Shown piece after piece: positions 36,819 to 46,900 of a DNA stretch of 64,000 nt. The stretch covers positions 1-64,000 of the forward strand of contig NZ_JSYN01000011.1 of the NCBI RefSeq assembly GCF_000812965.1, given 5' to 3'. Position numbers and translations under genes: made by a program. The notes below the pieces were generated by a model that worked only from the letters and a program-made list of their open reading frames with translations, had not been told where the DNA came from and ran no database searches. Origin of the DNA: Pedobacter kyungheensis. Its GTDB lineage: Bacteria; Bacteroidota; Bacteroidia; Sphingobacteriales; Sphingobacteriaceae. Position 1 is the stretch's first letter, and every line of letters begins with the position of its first letter.

Positions 36819-37514
36819 ATGAACAATCAGATTACCGTAATTGCTTTTGATGCTGATGACACCCTTTGGGTAAACGAACCTTATTTCCGCGAAACTGAAG
36901 ATAAATTTGCGGCCCTGTTGGAAGACTTCATGCCACGCCACAGTTTAATTGTAGAACTTTACAAAACAGAAATTGCCAATTTGCCACTCTATGGCTTTGG
37001 TATTAAGGGGTTTATGCTCAGTATGATCGAAACGGCATTGAGGGTCACAATGGGGAAAAATGACCCCAAAGTTGTGGAAATGATAATCGAACTGGGGCAG
37101 GAAATGTTAAACAAACCCATTGAGCTGCTGGATGGGGTAGAGGAAGTACTAAAAGCGCTGCACGGAAAATACAAACTGGTGGTGGCTACCAAAGGAGATT
37201 TGCTCGATCAGCAAAGGAAATTGACCAAATCGGGTTTAGACCATTATTTCCATCACATCGAAATTATGAGCGATAAACAGGAAAAGGATTATCAAAAACT
37301 ATTGAAACACCTGGATTGTAATCCCGAATCATTTTTAATGCTGGGCAACTCCTTAAAATCTGATGTATTACCGGTACTTAACATTGGTGGTCATGCCGTT
37401 CATATCCCGTACCACACCACCTGGGTGCACGAAAGTATCGACCATACCATCGAGCATCCCAATTTTTACGAGATGGAAAGCTTGTCAGAAGTTTTAGTCA
37501 AATTAATTGAATGA
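36819..37514 (+). CDS. HAD-superfamily hydrolase
   Basis: A 231-residue cytoplasmic phosphatase-like protein, read from the ATG at 36819; the longer upstream frame would run through the promoter. Motif I is FDADDTLW (Asp11 nucleophile, Asp13), motif II VVATKGD, and motif IV region MLGNSLKSDV. A helical cap lies between motifs I and II, as in the subfamily I phosphatases. The substrate cannot be told. Its stop overlaps the next start in ATGA, so expression is coupled to the CAT-like gene. Confidence 0.85.
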   Translation: MNNQITVIAFDADDTLWVNEPYFRETEDKFAALLEDFMPRHSLIVELYKTEIANLPLYGFGIKGFMLSMIETALRVTMGKNDPKVVEMIIELGQEMLNKPIELLDGVEEVLKALHGKYKLVVATKGDLLDQQRKLTKSGLDHYFHHIEIMSDKQEKDYQKLLKHLDCNPESFLMLGNSLKSDVLPVLNIGGHAVHIPYHTTWVHESIDHTIEHPNFYEMESLSEVLVKLIE

Positions 37515-38137
37515 AAGAGAAAATAGATATAGACACCTGGATCAGAAAAGATCACTTTAATTTTTTTAGCACCTTTGGGGAACCATTTTTTGGTGTTACC
37601 GTAGATTTAGATAGCACGGCTACCTATAAGGAAGCCAAAGAGAAAGCCGTTTCGTTTTTCCTGCTTTATTTACACAAATCGCTGGCCGCCGCTAATGCCA
37701 TCGAGCCTTTTAGCTACCGCATTATTGATGGCGAGGTTTGGAAATACGACTGCGTAAATGCTGCGGCCACCATTAACCGCCCAAATGGTACTTTTGGTTT
37801 CGGTTACCTCGATTTTTATGCAGACTTTAACGAGTTTAAGCTATCAGCCAATCAGGAAATTGAAAAAGTACAGGCTACAACCGGCTTAATTCCATCTGCT
37901 TCAGGCGAAAATGTAATCCATTATTCGGCACTGCCCTGGTTAAACTTTACTTCATTATCTCATGCCCGCAATTTTGCTTTTCAGGATAGCTGCCCAAAAA
38001 TATCTTTTGGCAAGGTGAGGGATGAAAACGGGAAGAAAATAATGCCGGTTTCGATTCATGTTAACCATGCTTTAATGGATGGCTACCATGTGGCTCAATT
38101 TGTAGATGCCTACCAGGAGCTGTTAAATCAAAAATAG
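37511..38137 (+). CDS. Chloramphenicol-acetyltransferase-like acyltransferase
   Basis: A 208-residue protein of the CAT fold. The active-site loop reads NHALMDG near residue 187, in place of the classical HHxxxDG, so the catalytic His and the structural Asp are kept. The opening DTWIRKDHFNFF and FGVTVDLD also match the family. It may acetylate chloramphenicol or another hydroxylated compound; many chromosomal homologues have no proven resistance role. It is translationally coupled to the HAD hydrolase. Confidence 0.85.
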   Translation: MKEKIDIDTWIRKDHFNFFSTFGEPFFGVTVDLDSTATYKEAKEKAVSFFLLYLHKSLAAANAIEPFSYRIIDGEVWKYDCVNAAATINRPNGTFGFGYLDFYADFNEFKLSANQEIEKVQATTGLIPSASGENVIHYSALPWLNFTSLSHARNFAFQDSCPKISFGKVRDENGKKIMPVSIHVNHALMDGYHVAQFVDAYQELLNQK

Positions 38138-38160
38138 CCTGGAAGGTTAGCTAAAATAAC

Positions 38161-38213
38161 AGCCGCCCATAATAGCCAATTATGGCTTTTAGGAGTATTT
38201 GCGGCCGTTTTTG
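38161..38213 (+). terminator. Terminator-like structure after the CAT-like gene
   Basis: GCCGC and GCGGC arms enclose an inner CCATAAT/ATTATGG hairpin, and five Ts follow the outer arm. Confidence 0.5.
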
Positions 38214-38253
38214 TGCTATGTTTATCGCGCCGCAATAAAAAAATCAATTATCA

Positions 38254-38284
38254 TTTGCTTTCGATAAAGTATTTGCTATTTTTG
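38254..38284 (+). promoter_or_regulatory. Promoter of tRNA-Ala
   Basis: TTTG (38254-38257) and TATTTTTG (38277-38284) are separated by 19 bases, an exact fit to the Bacteroidota -33/-7 consensus. The tRNA starts 73 bases after the -7 box. Confidence 0.75.
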
Positions 38285-38356
38285 CAGCACAAGCAGCGAA
38301 CGCTTGTTTCAATGATCCTATTGGTTATTCAGATTTGGTTATTGAACATTAAAATT

Positions 38357-38430
38357 GGGGGATTAGCTCATTTGGCTAGAGCGCTTGCCTGGCAGGCAAG
38401 AGGTGACCGGTTCGAATCCGGTATTCTCCA
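38357..38430 (+). tRNA. tRNA-Ala (anticodon GGC)
   Basis: 74 bases fold into a full cloverleaf: acceptor GGGGGAT/ATTCTCC, D-stem GCTC/GAGC, anticodon stem CTTGC/GCAAG with loop CTGGCAG (anticodon GGC), T-stem ACCGG/CCGGT with loop TTCGAAT, discriminator A. The acceptor has the G3-U70 pair, the main alanine identity mark. CCA is not encoded. It decodes GCC and GCU. Confidence 0.95.
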
Positions 38431-38434
38431 CTAT

Positions 38435-38475
38435 AAAAGCCGATTTATTAACTTAAATCGGCTTTTTTGTTTTTG
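38435..38475 (+). terminator. Terminator of tRNA-Ala
   Basis: AAAGCCGATTTA (38436-38447) pairs with TAAATCGGCTTT (38454-38465), followed by a long T-run, directly after the tRNA. Confidence 0.9.
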
Positions 38476-38498
38476 AGGTGATTATTCATTTTTCATCA

Positions 38499-39398
38499 TC
38501 AATCAGTATCCCGCAAAAAAGGCCGGTCAGCATTACTTTCCATAAATACTTTCCGGTACTCGCGCGGAGATATACCCTGATGCAGCTTAAACTGCCTGTT
38601 AAAATAAGAAACATTATCAAAACCGCAGGCATAACAAATGGCAGTGATGTTGTTCTCTTTGCCAATCAGTAATTTTGTGGCATGGCTTACCCTGATCTCA
38701 TTTACAAACTGTGAGAATGTTTTGTGGGTGCTTCTTTTAAAATAACGACAAAATGCGGCTTTGCTCATACAGGCAATAGAAGCAGCAGATTCAATAGCAA
38801 TCTCCTGGTGATAATTTTCGAATACATAATTGAATATCGAAGCCAGTTTTTTAGCGTCGCTTTCTTTATAACGTATTTTTTTGATATCGTCGGTAATGAG
38901 TAATGCGCCTTTTTTGCTGCCCTGAGAAAGTTCTTCCAATATCTGCAGCAAAAGGATCAGGTTTTTCAATTGTTGGTTGGGTTGGAACTGAAAGAAGCGG
39001 CTACTGATGGAAGACTCAGTAGTGCCGAACTTTATACCATATACCGACTCTTGCAACAGCTCTTTCACCGCCCTCAGCTCCAGGGTTTCAAAAAAATCCT
39101 TTCCCATAAAATCTGCCGAGAATTGCACTACAATGGCATGTGCTACTTCTTCCTCCATCGCAGTCAAAACATCACTCGAAAAACAGTGTACCAGTCCTGG
39201 GCCAAACATAAAAATCTCGCCCTCGTGATAACGAATAACCTTATTGCCCACATAAACCTGACCTGAGCTTTTAACAATCAGGATTAATTCGTAGCCATGG
39301 TGAAAATGAAAGGTATTGGTAAACTGTGGCTGACAGTATTCTTTGATGGCGAAACTGGCATCTTCAGGAGTGGAAATCGGTCGGTAAGAAACTTTCAT
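38499..39398 (-). CDS. AraC-family transcriptional regulator with cupin-type sensor domain
   Basis: A 299-residue regulator from the ATG at 39398; a TTG at 39419 would add seven residues. The N-terminal half is a cupin-like ligand domain (FHFHHGYELILIV, GEIFMFGPGLVHCF), typical of sugar-sensing AraC proteins. The C-terminal 100 residues hold two helix-turn-helices (AASIACMSKAAFCRYFKRSTHKTFSQF and YACGFDNVSYFNRQFK, quoted in parts). It is divergent from the six-gene operon starting at 39581 and is its likely regulator. Confidence 0.9.
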   Translation of the reverse strand: MKVSYRPISTPEDASFAIKEYCQPQFTNTFHFHHGYELILIVKSSGQVYVGNKVIRYHEGEIFMFGPGLVHCFSSDVLTAMEEEVAHAIVVQFSADFMGKDFFETLELRAVKELLQESVYGIKFGTTESSISSRFFQFQPNQQLKNLILLLQILEELSQGSKKGALLITDDIKKIRYKESDAKKLASIFNYVFENYHQEIAIESAASIACMSKAAFCRYFKRSTHKTFSQFVNEIRVSHATKLLIGKENNITAICYACGFDNVSYFNRQFKLHQGISPREYRKVFMESNADRPFLRDTD

Positions 39399-39420
39399 AA
39401 TTACTGCTTTTTGGTACAAT

Positions 39421-39476
39421 ACTTATTTTTGAACGCTAAATTTGGCTATTAATGTAAATATAGTATCAAAAATGAG
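39421..39476. promoter_or_regulatory. Inverted repeat in the AraC/operon divergent gap
   Basis: CTTATTTTTGA (39422-39432) is complementary to TCAAAAATGAG (39466-39476) with one mismatch, 33 bases apart. A possible -7 box TAAGTTTG lies at 39512-39519, before the operon. The site is a candidate AraC-protein operator. Confidence 0.4.
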
Positions 39477-39580
39477 CAAATGCAGTATTTTTATTTCCAT
39501 TGAAATCTGAATAAGTTTGTTTTACAAGGATGCTGTTATGCGGCATCTATCTGATACTAACCAAAAATATTTTATCCGTT

Positions 39581-40465
39581 ATGGAACTTGCGATACACAA
39601 TTGGATGCGTGCCGAAACCATTGAAACAACGATACGAAGAGTTGCTGCAATTGGCTATACCAGGCTCGAAATTGCCGGAAACCCCGATCAGTACAATACG
39701 AAGGACGTAAGAAAGCTAATGAAGGAACACGGCCTGAGTTGCTGGGGTTCTGTAACACTAATGCTTGGTGAGCGTAACCTGCTGGCCGCGAACGAGCAGC
39801 AGCGTGCGGCTTCCATCCAATACGTAAAAGATGTAGTGAAAATGGTGAAAGAGCTGGATGGCCACATGGTTTCTGTTGTGCCTGCTACCGTTGGTAAGTT
39901 AGTACCCGATGGCCGGCCCGAAGAGGAATGGGGCTGGGCTGTTAACGCGATGAAAGAAATATACGAATACAGTGAAGCCGCGGGTGTATTGCTGGGTATT
40001 GAGCCCATCAACAGGTTCGAAACCTACTTTATTAACCGTGCCGAGCAGGCCCTCGCGCTGGCTGCAGCAGTAGGACCAAACTGTGGTGTATGTCTCGACA
40101 CTTTTCACATGAATATCGAAGAAACGGATCTGTTCGAATCGATTAGAAAAGCCAAAGGGAAATTGGTAGGTTTTCATGTGGCCGATAATAACCGGATGGC
40201 ACCTGGAATGGGCAATCTGAACTGGCAAAAGATCATAGATACTCTTCATGAAATAAATTATAATGAGGTACTTTCTGTTGAGTTCTGCGCACCCTTAGAT
40301 CGTACCCCGGCTAATCCTTATCCCGGTGCTGTAGATGAAAAGCCTGAAAACCTTACTCCTGAGCAGGAGAAATTCCTGATCGATCATGGCAGCTCATCTG
40401 TTACCGATGCATTTTATACCATGCTAACCCAACAATCATTTAATACCTTATCAAAACTTATTTAA
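39581..40465 (+). CDS. Sugar epimerase/isomerase of the D-tagatose 3-epimerase type
   Basis: A 294-residue TIM-barrel protein from the ATG at 39581. The metal and catalytic residues of the DTE/psicose 3-epimerase group are present: Glu in GIEPINRFET, Asp and His in CLDTFHMNIEE, His in GFHVADNNR, and Glu in SVEFCAP. Such enzymes epimerise keto-sugars at C3 or isomerise them with a divalent metal. No signal peptide is present, so it is cytoplasmic. It leads an operon in which the next start codon comes 1 base after its stop. Confidence 0.85.
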   Translation: MELAIHNWMRAETIETTIRRVAAIGYTRLEIAGNPDQYNTKDVRKLMKEHGLSCWGSVTLMLGERNLLAANEQQRAASIQYVKDVVKMVKELDGHMVSVVPATVGKLVPDGRPEEEWGWAVNAMKEIYEYSEAAGVLLGIEPINRFETYFINRAEQALALAAAVGPNCGVCLDTFHMNIEETDLFESIRKAKGKLVGFHVADNNRMAPGMGNLNWQKIIDTLHEINYNEVLSVEFCAPLDRTPANPYPGAVDEKPENLTPEQEKFLIDHGSSSVTDAFYTMLTQQSFNTLSKLI

Positions 40466-40466
40466 A

Positions 40467-41633
40467 TTGAAAATCACAAACGTAGAAGCATTTTGGTTAC
40501 GTTGCCCCATACCCGAAGCCAAACAACATATATCAGATTACGGGCTCCTCACCAATTTTGATATGACCCTTGTGGTCATAACAACGGATACAGGCTTGCA
40601 GGGCTTTGGAGAAGCCAAGGCTGCGGTCGGCTCTTCTGGTGTATGTGCTTCCATTGTAAATTGTATCGAAAATGAACTGAAGCCTGTATTGCTGGGCAAG
40701 TCGGTAAAAGACATTACCCGGCTGTGGGAAGAAATGTATAACGGAACAAGGGATCACTATGCCTTGTCGAGGGGGCGAAAATTTCCCATCCTAGGGCGGC
40801 GGGGGCTTACCATATCGGCCATGAGTGGGATTGATACCGCACTGTGGGATTTGAAAGGGAAAATGCTGAATGTTCCGGTATTGGATTTACTTGGCGGTGC
40901 CTGCAGAGAGAAAATGCCTGCTTACGCCAGCGGAGGTTGGGCAGACGTAAACCATATAGGCGAACAGTTAAACGGATATGTGAGTAAAGGTTTTCGGGGA
41001 GTGAAAATGCGTGTAGGTGTAATGGACGATACCGTGCAGAAAAGTATTGATAGGGTAAAAGCAGCCAGAGCGGCGCTGGGCCCCGATATTAAGTTAATGG
41101 TTGATGCGCACGGCACGTTCAGCGTACCCGAGGCTAAACAATTTTGCAAAGGGGTAGAAGATTGTAACATTTATTGGTTTGAAGAGCCTGTAAGCCCCGA
41201 TAATAAGAAAGGAACAGCAGAAGTAAGGGCTGCTACGCATATCCCCATTGCAGCAGGCGAAAGTGAGTATACCAGTTTTGATATTCACGATCTTTTGCAA
41301 ATCAGGGCTATAGATGTTGTTCAGCCCGATGCGGCCATTATCGGTGGTATTTCAGAAGCCATGCGCGCCGGGCATCTGGCCAGTGTACACCAGGTAGAGC
41401 TGGCACCGCATTGCTGGGGCTCTGCGTTTTCTTTCATGGCAGGGCTAACCGTAGCCTTTGCCTCGCCCGCGGCAACAATTATTGAGTTCTCTCTGGGCGG
41501 AAACCCCATGATGTACGATTTGGTAAAAGAACAAATTAATGTAATTAACGGCGAAATCGCGGCACCTGCAGCGCCAGGATTGGGGTTAACGCCTGACTGG
41601 GATTTTGTAAAACAGTTTAAACAGCCGGTATAA
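40467..41633 (+). CDS. Enolase-superfamily sugar-acid dehydratase (mandelate racemase subgroup)
   Basis: A 388-residue TIM-barrel enzyme. The start is TTG at 40467, because the family N-terminus (KITNVEAFWLRCPIPEA) begins there and no ATG is near. The barrel shows the KxR motif (GVKMRVG), metal ligands in MVDAHGTFS, FEEPVSP and AAGESEY, the Asp of VVQPDAAIIGG and the His of APHCWGS, which define the mandelate-racemase-type His-Asp dyad. Such enzymes usually dehydrate aldonic acids such as galactonate, fuconate or rhamnonate; the exact acid is unknown. Confidence 0.88.
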   Translation: MKITNVEAFWLRCPIPEAKQHISDYGLLTNFDMTLVVITTDTGLQGFGEAKAAVGSSGVCASIVNCIENELKPVLLGKSVKDITRLWEEMYNGTRDHYALSRGRKFPILGRRGLTISAMSGIDTALWDLKGKMLNVPVLDLLGGACREKMPAYASGGWADVNHIGEQLNGYVSKGFRGVKMRVGVMDDTVQKSIDRVKAARAALGPDIKLMVDAHGTFSVPEAKQFCKGVEDCNIYWFEEPVSPDNKKGTAEVRAATHIPIAAGESEYTSFDIHDLLQIRAIDVVQPDAAIIGGISEAMRAGHLASVHQVELAPHCWGSAFSFMAGLTVAFASPAATIIEFSLGGNPMMYDLVKEQINVINGEIAAPAAPGLGLTPDWDFVKQFKQPV

Positions 41634-41644
41634 AATAATTAATT

Positions 41645-42133
41645 ATGGCAAAGGCACTTAAAATTAATCACGTAACGCTCATCGTAGATAATCTGGAAAA
41701 AGCGGGTGCGTTCTACAGTCAGGAACTGGGCCTTGAGCCGCTTCCTGCTTTTCAGTTCGATTACCCTGTAATGTTTTTCAGGTTTAATGATGAGCAGCAA
41801 TTGCATATTTCTGAATGGGAAGACCAAACCTCTTTTCGCGGGCATATTTGTGTGCAGGTAGACGATTTCAGCAGTGTTTTTTTTCGTATGAAAGCATTGA
41901 ATGCCATTGATATTAATCCATGGGGAAAAGTGAGGAAATTGCCTGACGGAGCCATGCAGATGTTTGTGCGCGATCCCGCCGGTAACCTGGTCGAAATTTC
42001 TTCTATCCCCGGATCGGAAGTGGATGAGCAGATCTTTAAAGATGAACTGTATGAAGAAGGCTTATACGTTTCGAACAGGAACGATTACAGAGGCTTAAAA
42101 TCTGATAACGCTACTTTATACCATAAAAAGTAA
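41645..42133 (+). CDS. VOC-family (glyoxalase/dioxygenase fold) protein
   Basis: A 162-residue protein with two beta-alpha-beta modules of the vicinal oxygen chelate fold. Opening INHVTLIVDNLEKAGAFYSQ has the first metal-ligand position (His), QQLHISEW gives a second, and FVRDPAGNLVEI gives the C-terminal Glu. Family members are lyases, isomerases and dioxygenases acting on small oxygenated compounds. The gene starts 11 bases after the dehydratase gene and overlaps the dehydrogenase gene by 1 base (TAATG), so a role on the dehydratase product is plausible. Confidence 0.85.
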   Translation: MAKALKINHVTLIVDNLEKAGAFYSQELGLEPLPAFQFDYPVMFFRFNDEQQLHISEWEDQTSFRGHICVQVDDFSSVFFRMKALNAIDINPWGKVRKLPDGAMQMFVRDPAGNLVEISSIPGSEVDEQIFKDELYEEGLYVSNRNDYRGLKSDNATLYHKK

Positions 42134-43068
42134 TGAAGAAAAACGTATTGTTGCTCGAAACCATTGCGGATGAGGCACTTGCTCTACTGGAGGAAAATGC
42201 GAATGTATTCGAAGGATATACCGAAGGCGGGCTAAATGAGGTTTTGGGCAGGATAGAAGTACATGCGGTTATTACCAGGGGCAAGGGACAGATTGATAAG
42301 CGCCTGATGGATTGCTGCCCGGATTTGGAGGTGGTGGCCCGGTGCGGCGTTGGACTTGATAATGTGGATGTGGCTGAGGCGACGGCAAGAAAAATCAGGG
42401 TAGTTAATGCGCCGGGCAGTAATGCGGCCACCATTGCCGAACATACGCTTGCCTTAATGCTGATGTTAATGCGTAATTTATATCAGTCGGTAGAACGTGT
42501 TAAACAGCATGACTGGAACTGGCGTAATCAATATGCCGGCGATGAGCTGAATGGCAAAACACTGGGTATACTGGGGATGGGAAATATAGGCAAACGTGTG
42601 GCGAAACTGGGTGAGGCCTTTGGTATGAAGGTGCTGTATTGGAGCAGAACAACACAGAACCTTCCAATGGAAGAGCTTTTAAAACAATCTGATGTTATTA
42701 GTTTACATCTTCCTTTAACTCAGGAAACCAATGAGATCATTGGTGCAGCGCAACTGGCTTTAATGAAACCTACAGCATTCCTGATCAATACTGCAAGGGG
42801 GGCGCTAATCAATCATGCAGCACTTCTCGATGCCTTGAATGCCAATACCATTGCCGGCTTTGCCGCAGATGTGCTGCCGGATGAACCACCGGTGGAGAAC
42901 CTTTCGGTAGTACAGCATCCGCATGCACTTATTACACCGCATACAGCCAGTCTTACAGCTGCTACCTACCAACGCATGTGCCTGCTTACGGTGAAAAATG
43001 TGCTCGCTATACTTGGTGGCGGAGCGGCTGAATTAAATAGTGTATATAATCGTGATTCCTTTATTTGA
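42133..43068 (+). CDS. D-isomer-specific 2-hydroxyacid dehydrogenase
   Basis: A 311-residue NAD-dependent dehydrogenase related to D-3-phosphoglycerate dehydrogenase. The Rossmann motif is LGILGMGNIGKRVAKLG; the catalytic residues are Arg in NTARGAL, Glu in DVLPDEPP and His in LITPHTAS. It lacks the C-terminal ACT domain of SerA, so serine biosynthesis is unlikely. In this operon it probably reduces or oxidises a 2-keto or 2-hydroxy acid formed from a sugar acid. Confidence 0.9.
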   Translation: MKKNVLLLETIADEALALLEENANVFEGYTEGGLNEVLGRIEVHAVITRGKGQIDKRLMDCCPDLEVVARCGVGLDNVDVAEATARKIRVVNAPGSNAATIAEHTLALMLMLMRNLYQSVERVKQHDWNWRNQYAGDELNGKTLGILGMGNIGKRVAKLGEAFGMKVLYWSRTTQNLPMEELLKQSDVISLHLPLTQETNEIIGAAQLALMKPTAFLINTARGALINHAALLDALNANTIAGFAADVLPDEPPVENLSVVQHPHALITPHTASLTAATYQRMCLLTVKNVLAILGGGAAELNSVYNRDSFI

Positions 43069-43089
43069 TAATCACTAATTCCTAATAAA

Positions 43090-43947
43090 ATGAATAATTT
43101 TTGTGTTGGTTTTTTATTAACCCTGAGTACCATTTTTTGCTGTTCGGCATCTGCGCAAAAAGCTAAAAAGCCGCTGGTTGTTTTTGTTTGTGGCGATCAT
43201 GAATATAGCGGAGAAGAAACGCTACCCATTGTTGCTGCAGAACTGGAAAAGAACTATGGCATGAGAACAGTTGTACTTAAAGCATCGCCCGACCACAATA
43301 GCGAAGAAAATATTCCCGGACTGGAAATATTAAAAGATGCAGATTTAGTTGTTTTTTATTTGCGCTGGAGAAGACTTCCTGCCGAACAACTTGCGCATAT
43401 TGATGCCTACCTGAAATCAGGAAAACCGGTAATGGGCTTTCGTACCACTACACATGCCTTTAATTTCCCCAAAGGGCATCCCAGTGAAAAATGGAATGCC
43501 TTCGGCGAATTTGCCTTAAATGCGCCTCCGGGCTGGGGAGGGAAGGCTAAACACACGCACTATGGGCACACCAGCAGCACCGATGTTAGTGTTGTTCCTG
43601 CGCAAGCCAATAACCCTATCCTTACGGGTGTGGCAAAAGATTTTCATGTTCGCTCGTGGTTGTACCATGTGGTGCCTGATTATCCTTCAAACGGATCAAT
43701 TCCATTGCTTACCGGCACAGCGGTGAAACCCGAAAGGCCTGCAGTACAAAATCCTGTCGCCTGGACCGGCACCAATGCTTTTGGTGGGAAGGTTTTTATG
43801 ACCACTATGGGGCATCCTGAAGATTTCAGGGTTGAAGCTTTCCAACGGCTTGTAATTAACGCCATTCATGACGAATTAGGTTTGAAGGTACCAAAGAAAT
43901 GGAAAGGTAAAATGGATATCCAGGTACCCTATCGTGTTGCTAAGTAA
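43090..43947 (+). CDS. Secreted ThuA-like protein
   Basis: A 285-residue protein with a signal peptide (to about residue 22, SASAQ). The class I glutamine-amidotransferase-like fold of ThuA is seen in VFVCGDHEYSGEE, a DADLVVFYLRWRRLP strand-helix, NPILTGV and TTMGHPEDF. ThuA-domain proteins occur with secreted dehydrogenases in Bacteroidota and Planctomycetota carbohydrate loci, and a trehalose-oxidation role is known only for some members. It lies 12 bases before the large cytochrome c protein gene. Confidence 0.8.
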   Translation: MNNFCVGFLLTLSTIFCCSASAQKAKKPLVVFVCGDHEYSGEETLPIVAAELEKNYGMRTVVLKASPDHNSEENIPGLEILKDADLVVFYLRWRRLPAEQLAHIDAYLKSGKPVMGFRTTTHAFNFPKGHPSEKWNAFGEFALNAPPGWGGKAKHTHYGHTSSTDVSVVPAQANNPILTGVAKDFHVRSWLYHVVPDYPSNGSIPLLTGTAVKPERPAVQNPVAWTGTNAFGGKVFMTTMGHPEDFRVEAFQRLVINAIHDELGLKVPKKWKGKMDIQVPYRVAK

Positions 43948-43959
43948 ACCTGTGTAAAG

Positions 43960-46900
43960 ATGACGAGAATAATCAAAATCAGCCTGTTGTGCCTCATCGC
44001 CTTAGTACCTGCGATGATATTGATAAACGCCTTTAAATATAAATCTTCGCCGCTTGCTGTTGCTAAAGGTACACGCATTGCCCTCATCGGCAATAACCTG
44101 GGCTCGAGGATGATCAATTACGATAATTTTGAAACAGAATTGCAGCTCCGTTTCCCCACGCAACAATTGTTCATTCGTAATATGTGCAACCCGGCAGAAA
44201 CGCCTGGTTTCAGACCTCATGCGGCCAGGAATTCTCCATGGGCGTTTCCCGGTGCCGAAAAGTTTCAGGTTGAGCGCGCCAACCTGGTTAAAAGAAAAGA
44301 TGCGGGTGGCACATTAGAAATGGAAGATCCCGGTCAAGGCTTTTTTGAAACGCCCGATCAATGGCTTACCAGGTTAAAAACAGATGTGATCATTTCCTTT
44401 TTTGGATTTAATGAATCTTTTGAAGGACCAGCGGGACTTGATAATTACAAAGCCGAACTGGATGCGTTTATCAAATGGACACTGAAACAAAAATATAATG
44501 GCACTTCAACGCCGGAGCTTGTCATCGTATCGCCTATTGCATTTGAAAACCTAAATGGTAAAACCCAGTATGATTTGCCAGACGGTAAAAAGGAAAATGA
44601 AAACCTGCTGCTGTACACGAACGCGATGAGAGAAATTGCCGCCGCAAACCGGGTTCGCTTTGTTGATGTATTTAACCCAACATTGGCGTGGTATAAAAAT
44701 GCCCCAAGCCCGTTAACCGTTGATGGTTCTCAAATGAACGAAGAAGGATATAAAAAACTGGGGGTTTTGCTTGCTGATCAGATTTTTGGAGAAAAGGCAT
44801 CAGAAGCAGAAAATAACCGGAAGCTGGTGCATGATGCTGTAATGGAAAAAAACTGGATGTGGCTGAATGATTTTAAGATCCCTAACGGGGTGCATGTGTA
44901 TGGTCGCCGGTACGAACCTTACGGACCTGATAATTTTCCTGCAGAGATCAAAAAGATTCGTGAAATGACCGTTATCAGGGATACAGCCATTTGGCTGGCG
45001 GCAGCGAAAGGACAAAAAATGGATGTTGCAGCTGCCGATAAACACACCACAGTTCTGCCAGAGGTTAAAACAAATTATACCCCAAGCAAAAAAAATGGCA
45101 ATCTTAAATACCTGGTCGGGCAGGAAGCCGTAAACAGTTTAACTGTGCCGCCGGGCTTCAAGGTAGAGCTATTTGCTTCTGAAACAGAATTCAGCTTCCT
45201 GGCCAAACCTGTGCAATTGTCGTTCGATAATAAAGGGCGCTTGTGGGTGGCCGTGATGCCTACTTACCCACAATACAAAGTTGGCGATGCAAAACCCAAC
45301 GATAAAATCATTATACTGGAAGATACCAATAACGACGGAAAAGCCGATAAACAAACCGTATTTGCCGATGGACTTCATTTACCGCTCGGTTTTGAGATTG
45401 CCGCAGAAGGGGTATATGTTGCCCAGGGAAATAACTTTATTCTCCTTACAGATACTGACGGGGATGATAAAGCGGATAAAAAAGAGATTTTGTTAAGCGG
45501 TTTTGACGATCATGATTCTCACCACAGTAGTCATGCCTATACTACAGATCCATCCGGAGCCATTTTTTCAGGTGAGGGGGTATTTCTCCGCACCAATATC
45601 GAAACTTCTTACGGACCTATTTATGCCACCAATGGCGGTTTTTACAGATACGACCCACGGCGTAGAAAATTAGAGCGCACTGCACAAATGGCTATTCCTA
45701 ACCCATGGGGTATTGCATTTGATGATTGGGGGCAGCCTTTCTATGCCGAAACTTCCAGTCCTGATTTTCGCTGGATGCTTCCGGGCACAATTTTACCCAG
45801 ATACGGACAAGCTAACCCTAAATCAAAACAACTGATAGAAGAAAAACACCTGGTAAGGCCTACATCGGGTATTGAATTTGTATCCAGCCGCCATTTTCCC
45901 GACGAATATCAGGGAGACTTCCTGATCAACAATACTATTGGTTTTTTGGGAACAAAAGAGCATACCCTGGAGGATGATGGTACAGGTTATAAAAGCCGTT
46001 TTCGTATGGATTTGCTGGTGAGTAACGATCCTAATTTCCGCCCGGTGGATCTGGAATTTGCTCCTGATGGTTCTTTATATGTTATAGATTGGCACAATGT
46101 CCTCATCGGACACATGCAACACAATGCCCGCGATCCCCTTCGTGATCATTCGCATGGCAGGATTTACCGCATTACTTATCCATCCAGGCCCCTGGTAAAA
46201 CCTGCTAAAATTGCCGGAGCAAGCATTGAAGAACTGTTTGATCACCTGAAACTACCCGAGTACCGTACCCGATACCGCACCCGCCGTGAGCTGAGAGGGC
46301 GTGACGTTAATGAGGTGTTGGCTAAACTGACAAGCTGGGTTGCAAAGCTGGATACCAATGATACCAGGTACGAACATCATTTACTCGAAGCGCTTTGGGT
46401 AAGCTGGGGAATGAACAAAGTAAATCAACCATTATTAAGAAAGTTGTTAAAAGCCAATGACTATAGGGTAAGAGCCGCTGCAGTAGAAGTGGTACGTTAT
46501 ACTGGTCATCAGCTTCCTGACCAGGCAAATTTGCTAATGGAAGCCGCAAGGGATAAAAATAGCAGGGTAAGGCTAATGGCTATTGCTGCTGCATCGTGGA
46601 TAGGCAAAGACAAAGGACTTCCCGTTTTAGCCGAAGCGAATAAATTGCCAATGGATAGCTGGATGTTACCGGCTTACCAAACTGCTGTAGCACATTTAAA
46701 TGGCAGAAATGTAGCTGAAGGAAAAGAAAAGGCTGAAAAAACAGCACTCACTGGCCCTGCACTTGCCTTATTTAAAGAAGGAAAAATTATTTATAACAAA
46801 GAAGGCTATTGTAAAACCTGCCATCAGGCAGATGGTAAAGGGCTTGCAGCTGCTGGCTTTCCACCGCTAACCCCTAATAACTGGGTAAACGGAAGCGATG

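Noticed and set aside
38213..38476. 87-residue frame upstream of and across the tRNA-Ala gene
   Set aside because: It runs straight through the tRNA cloverleaf and its promoter; the tRNA explains the sequence.
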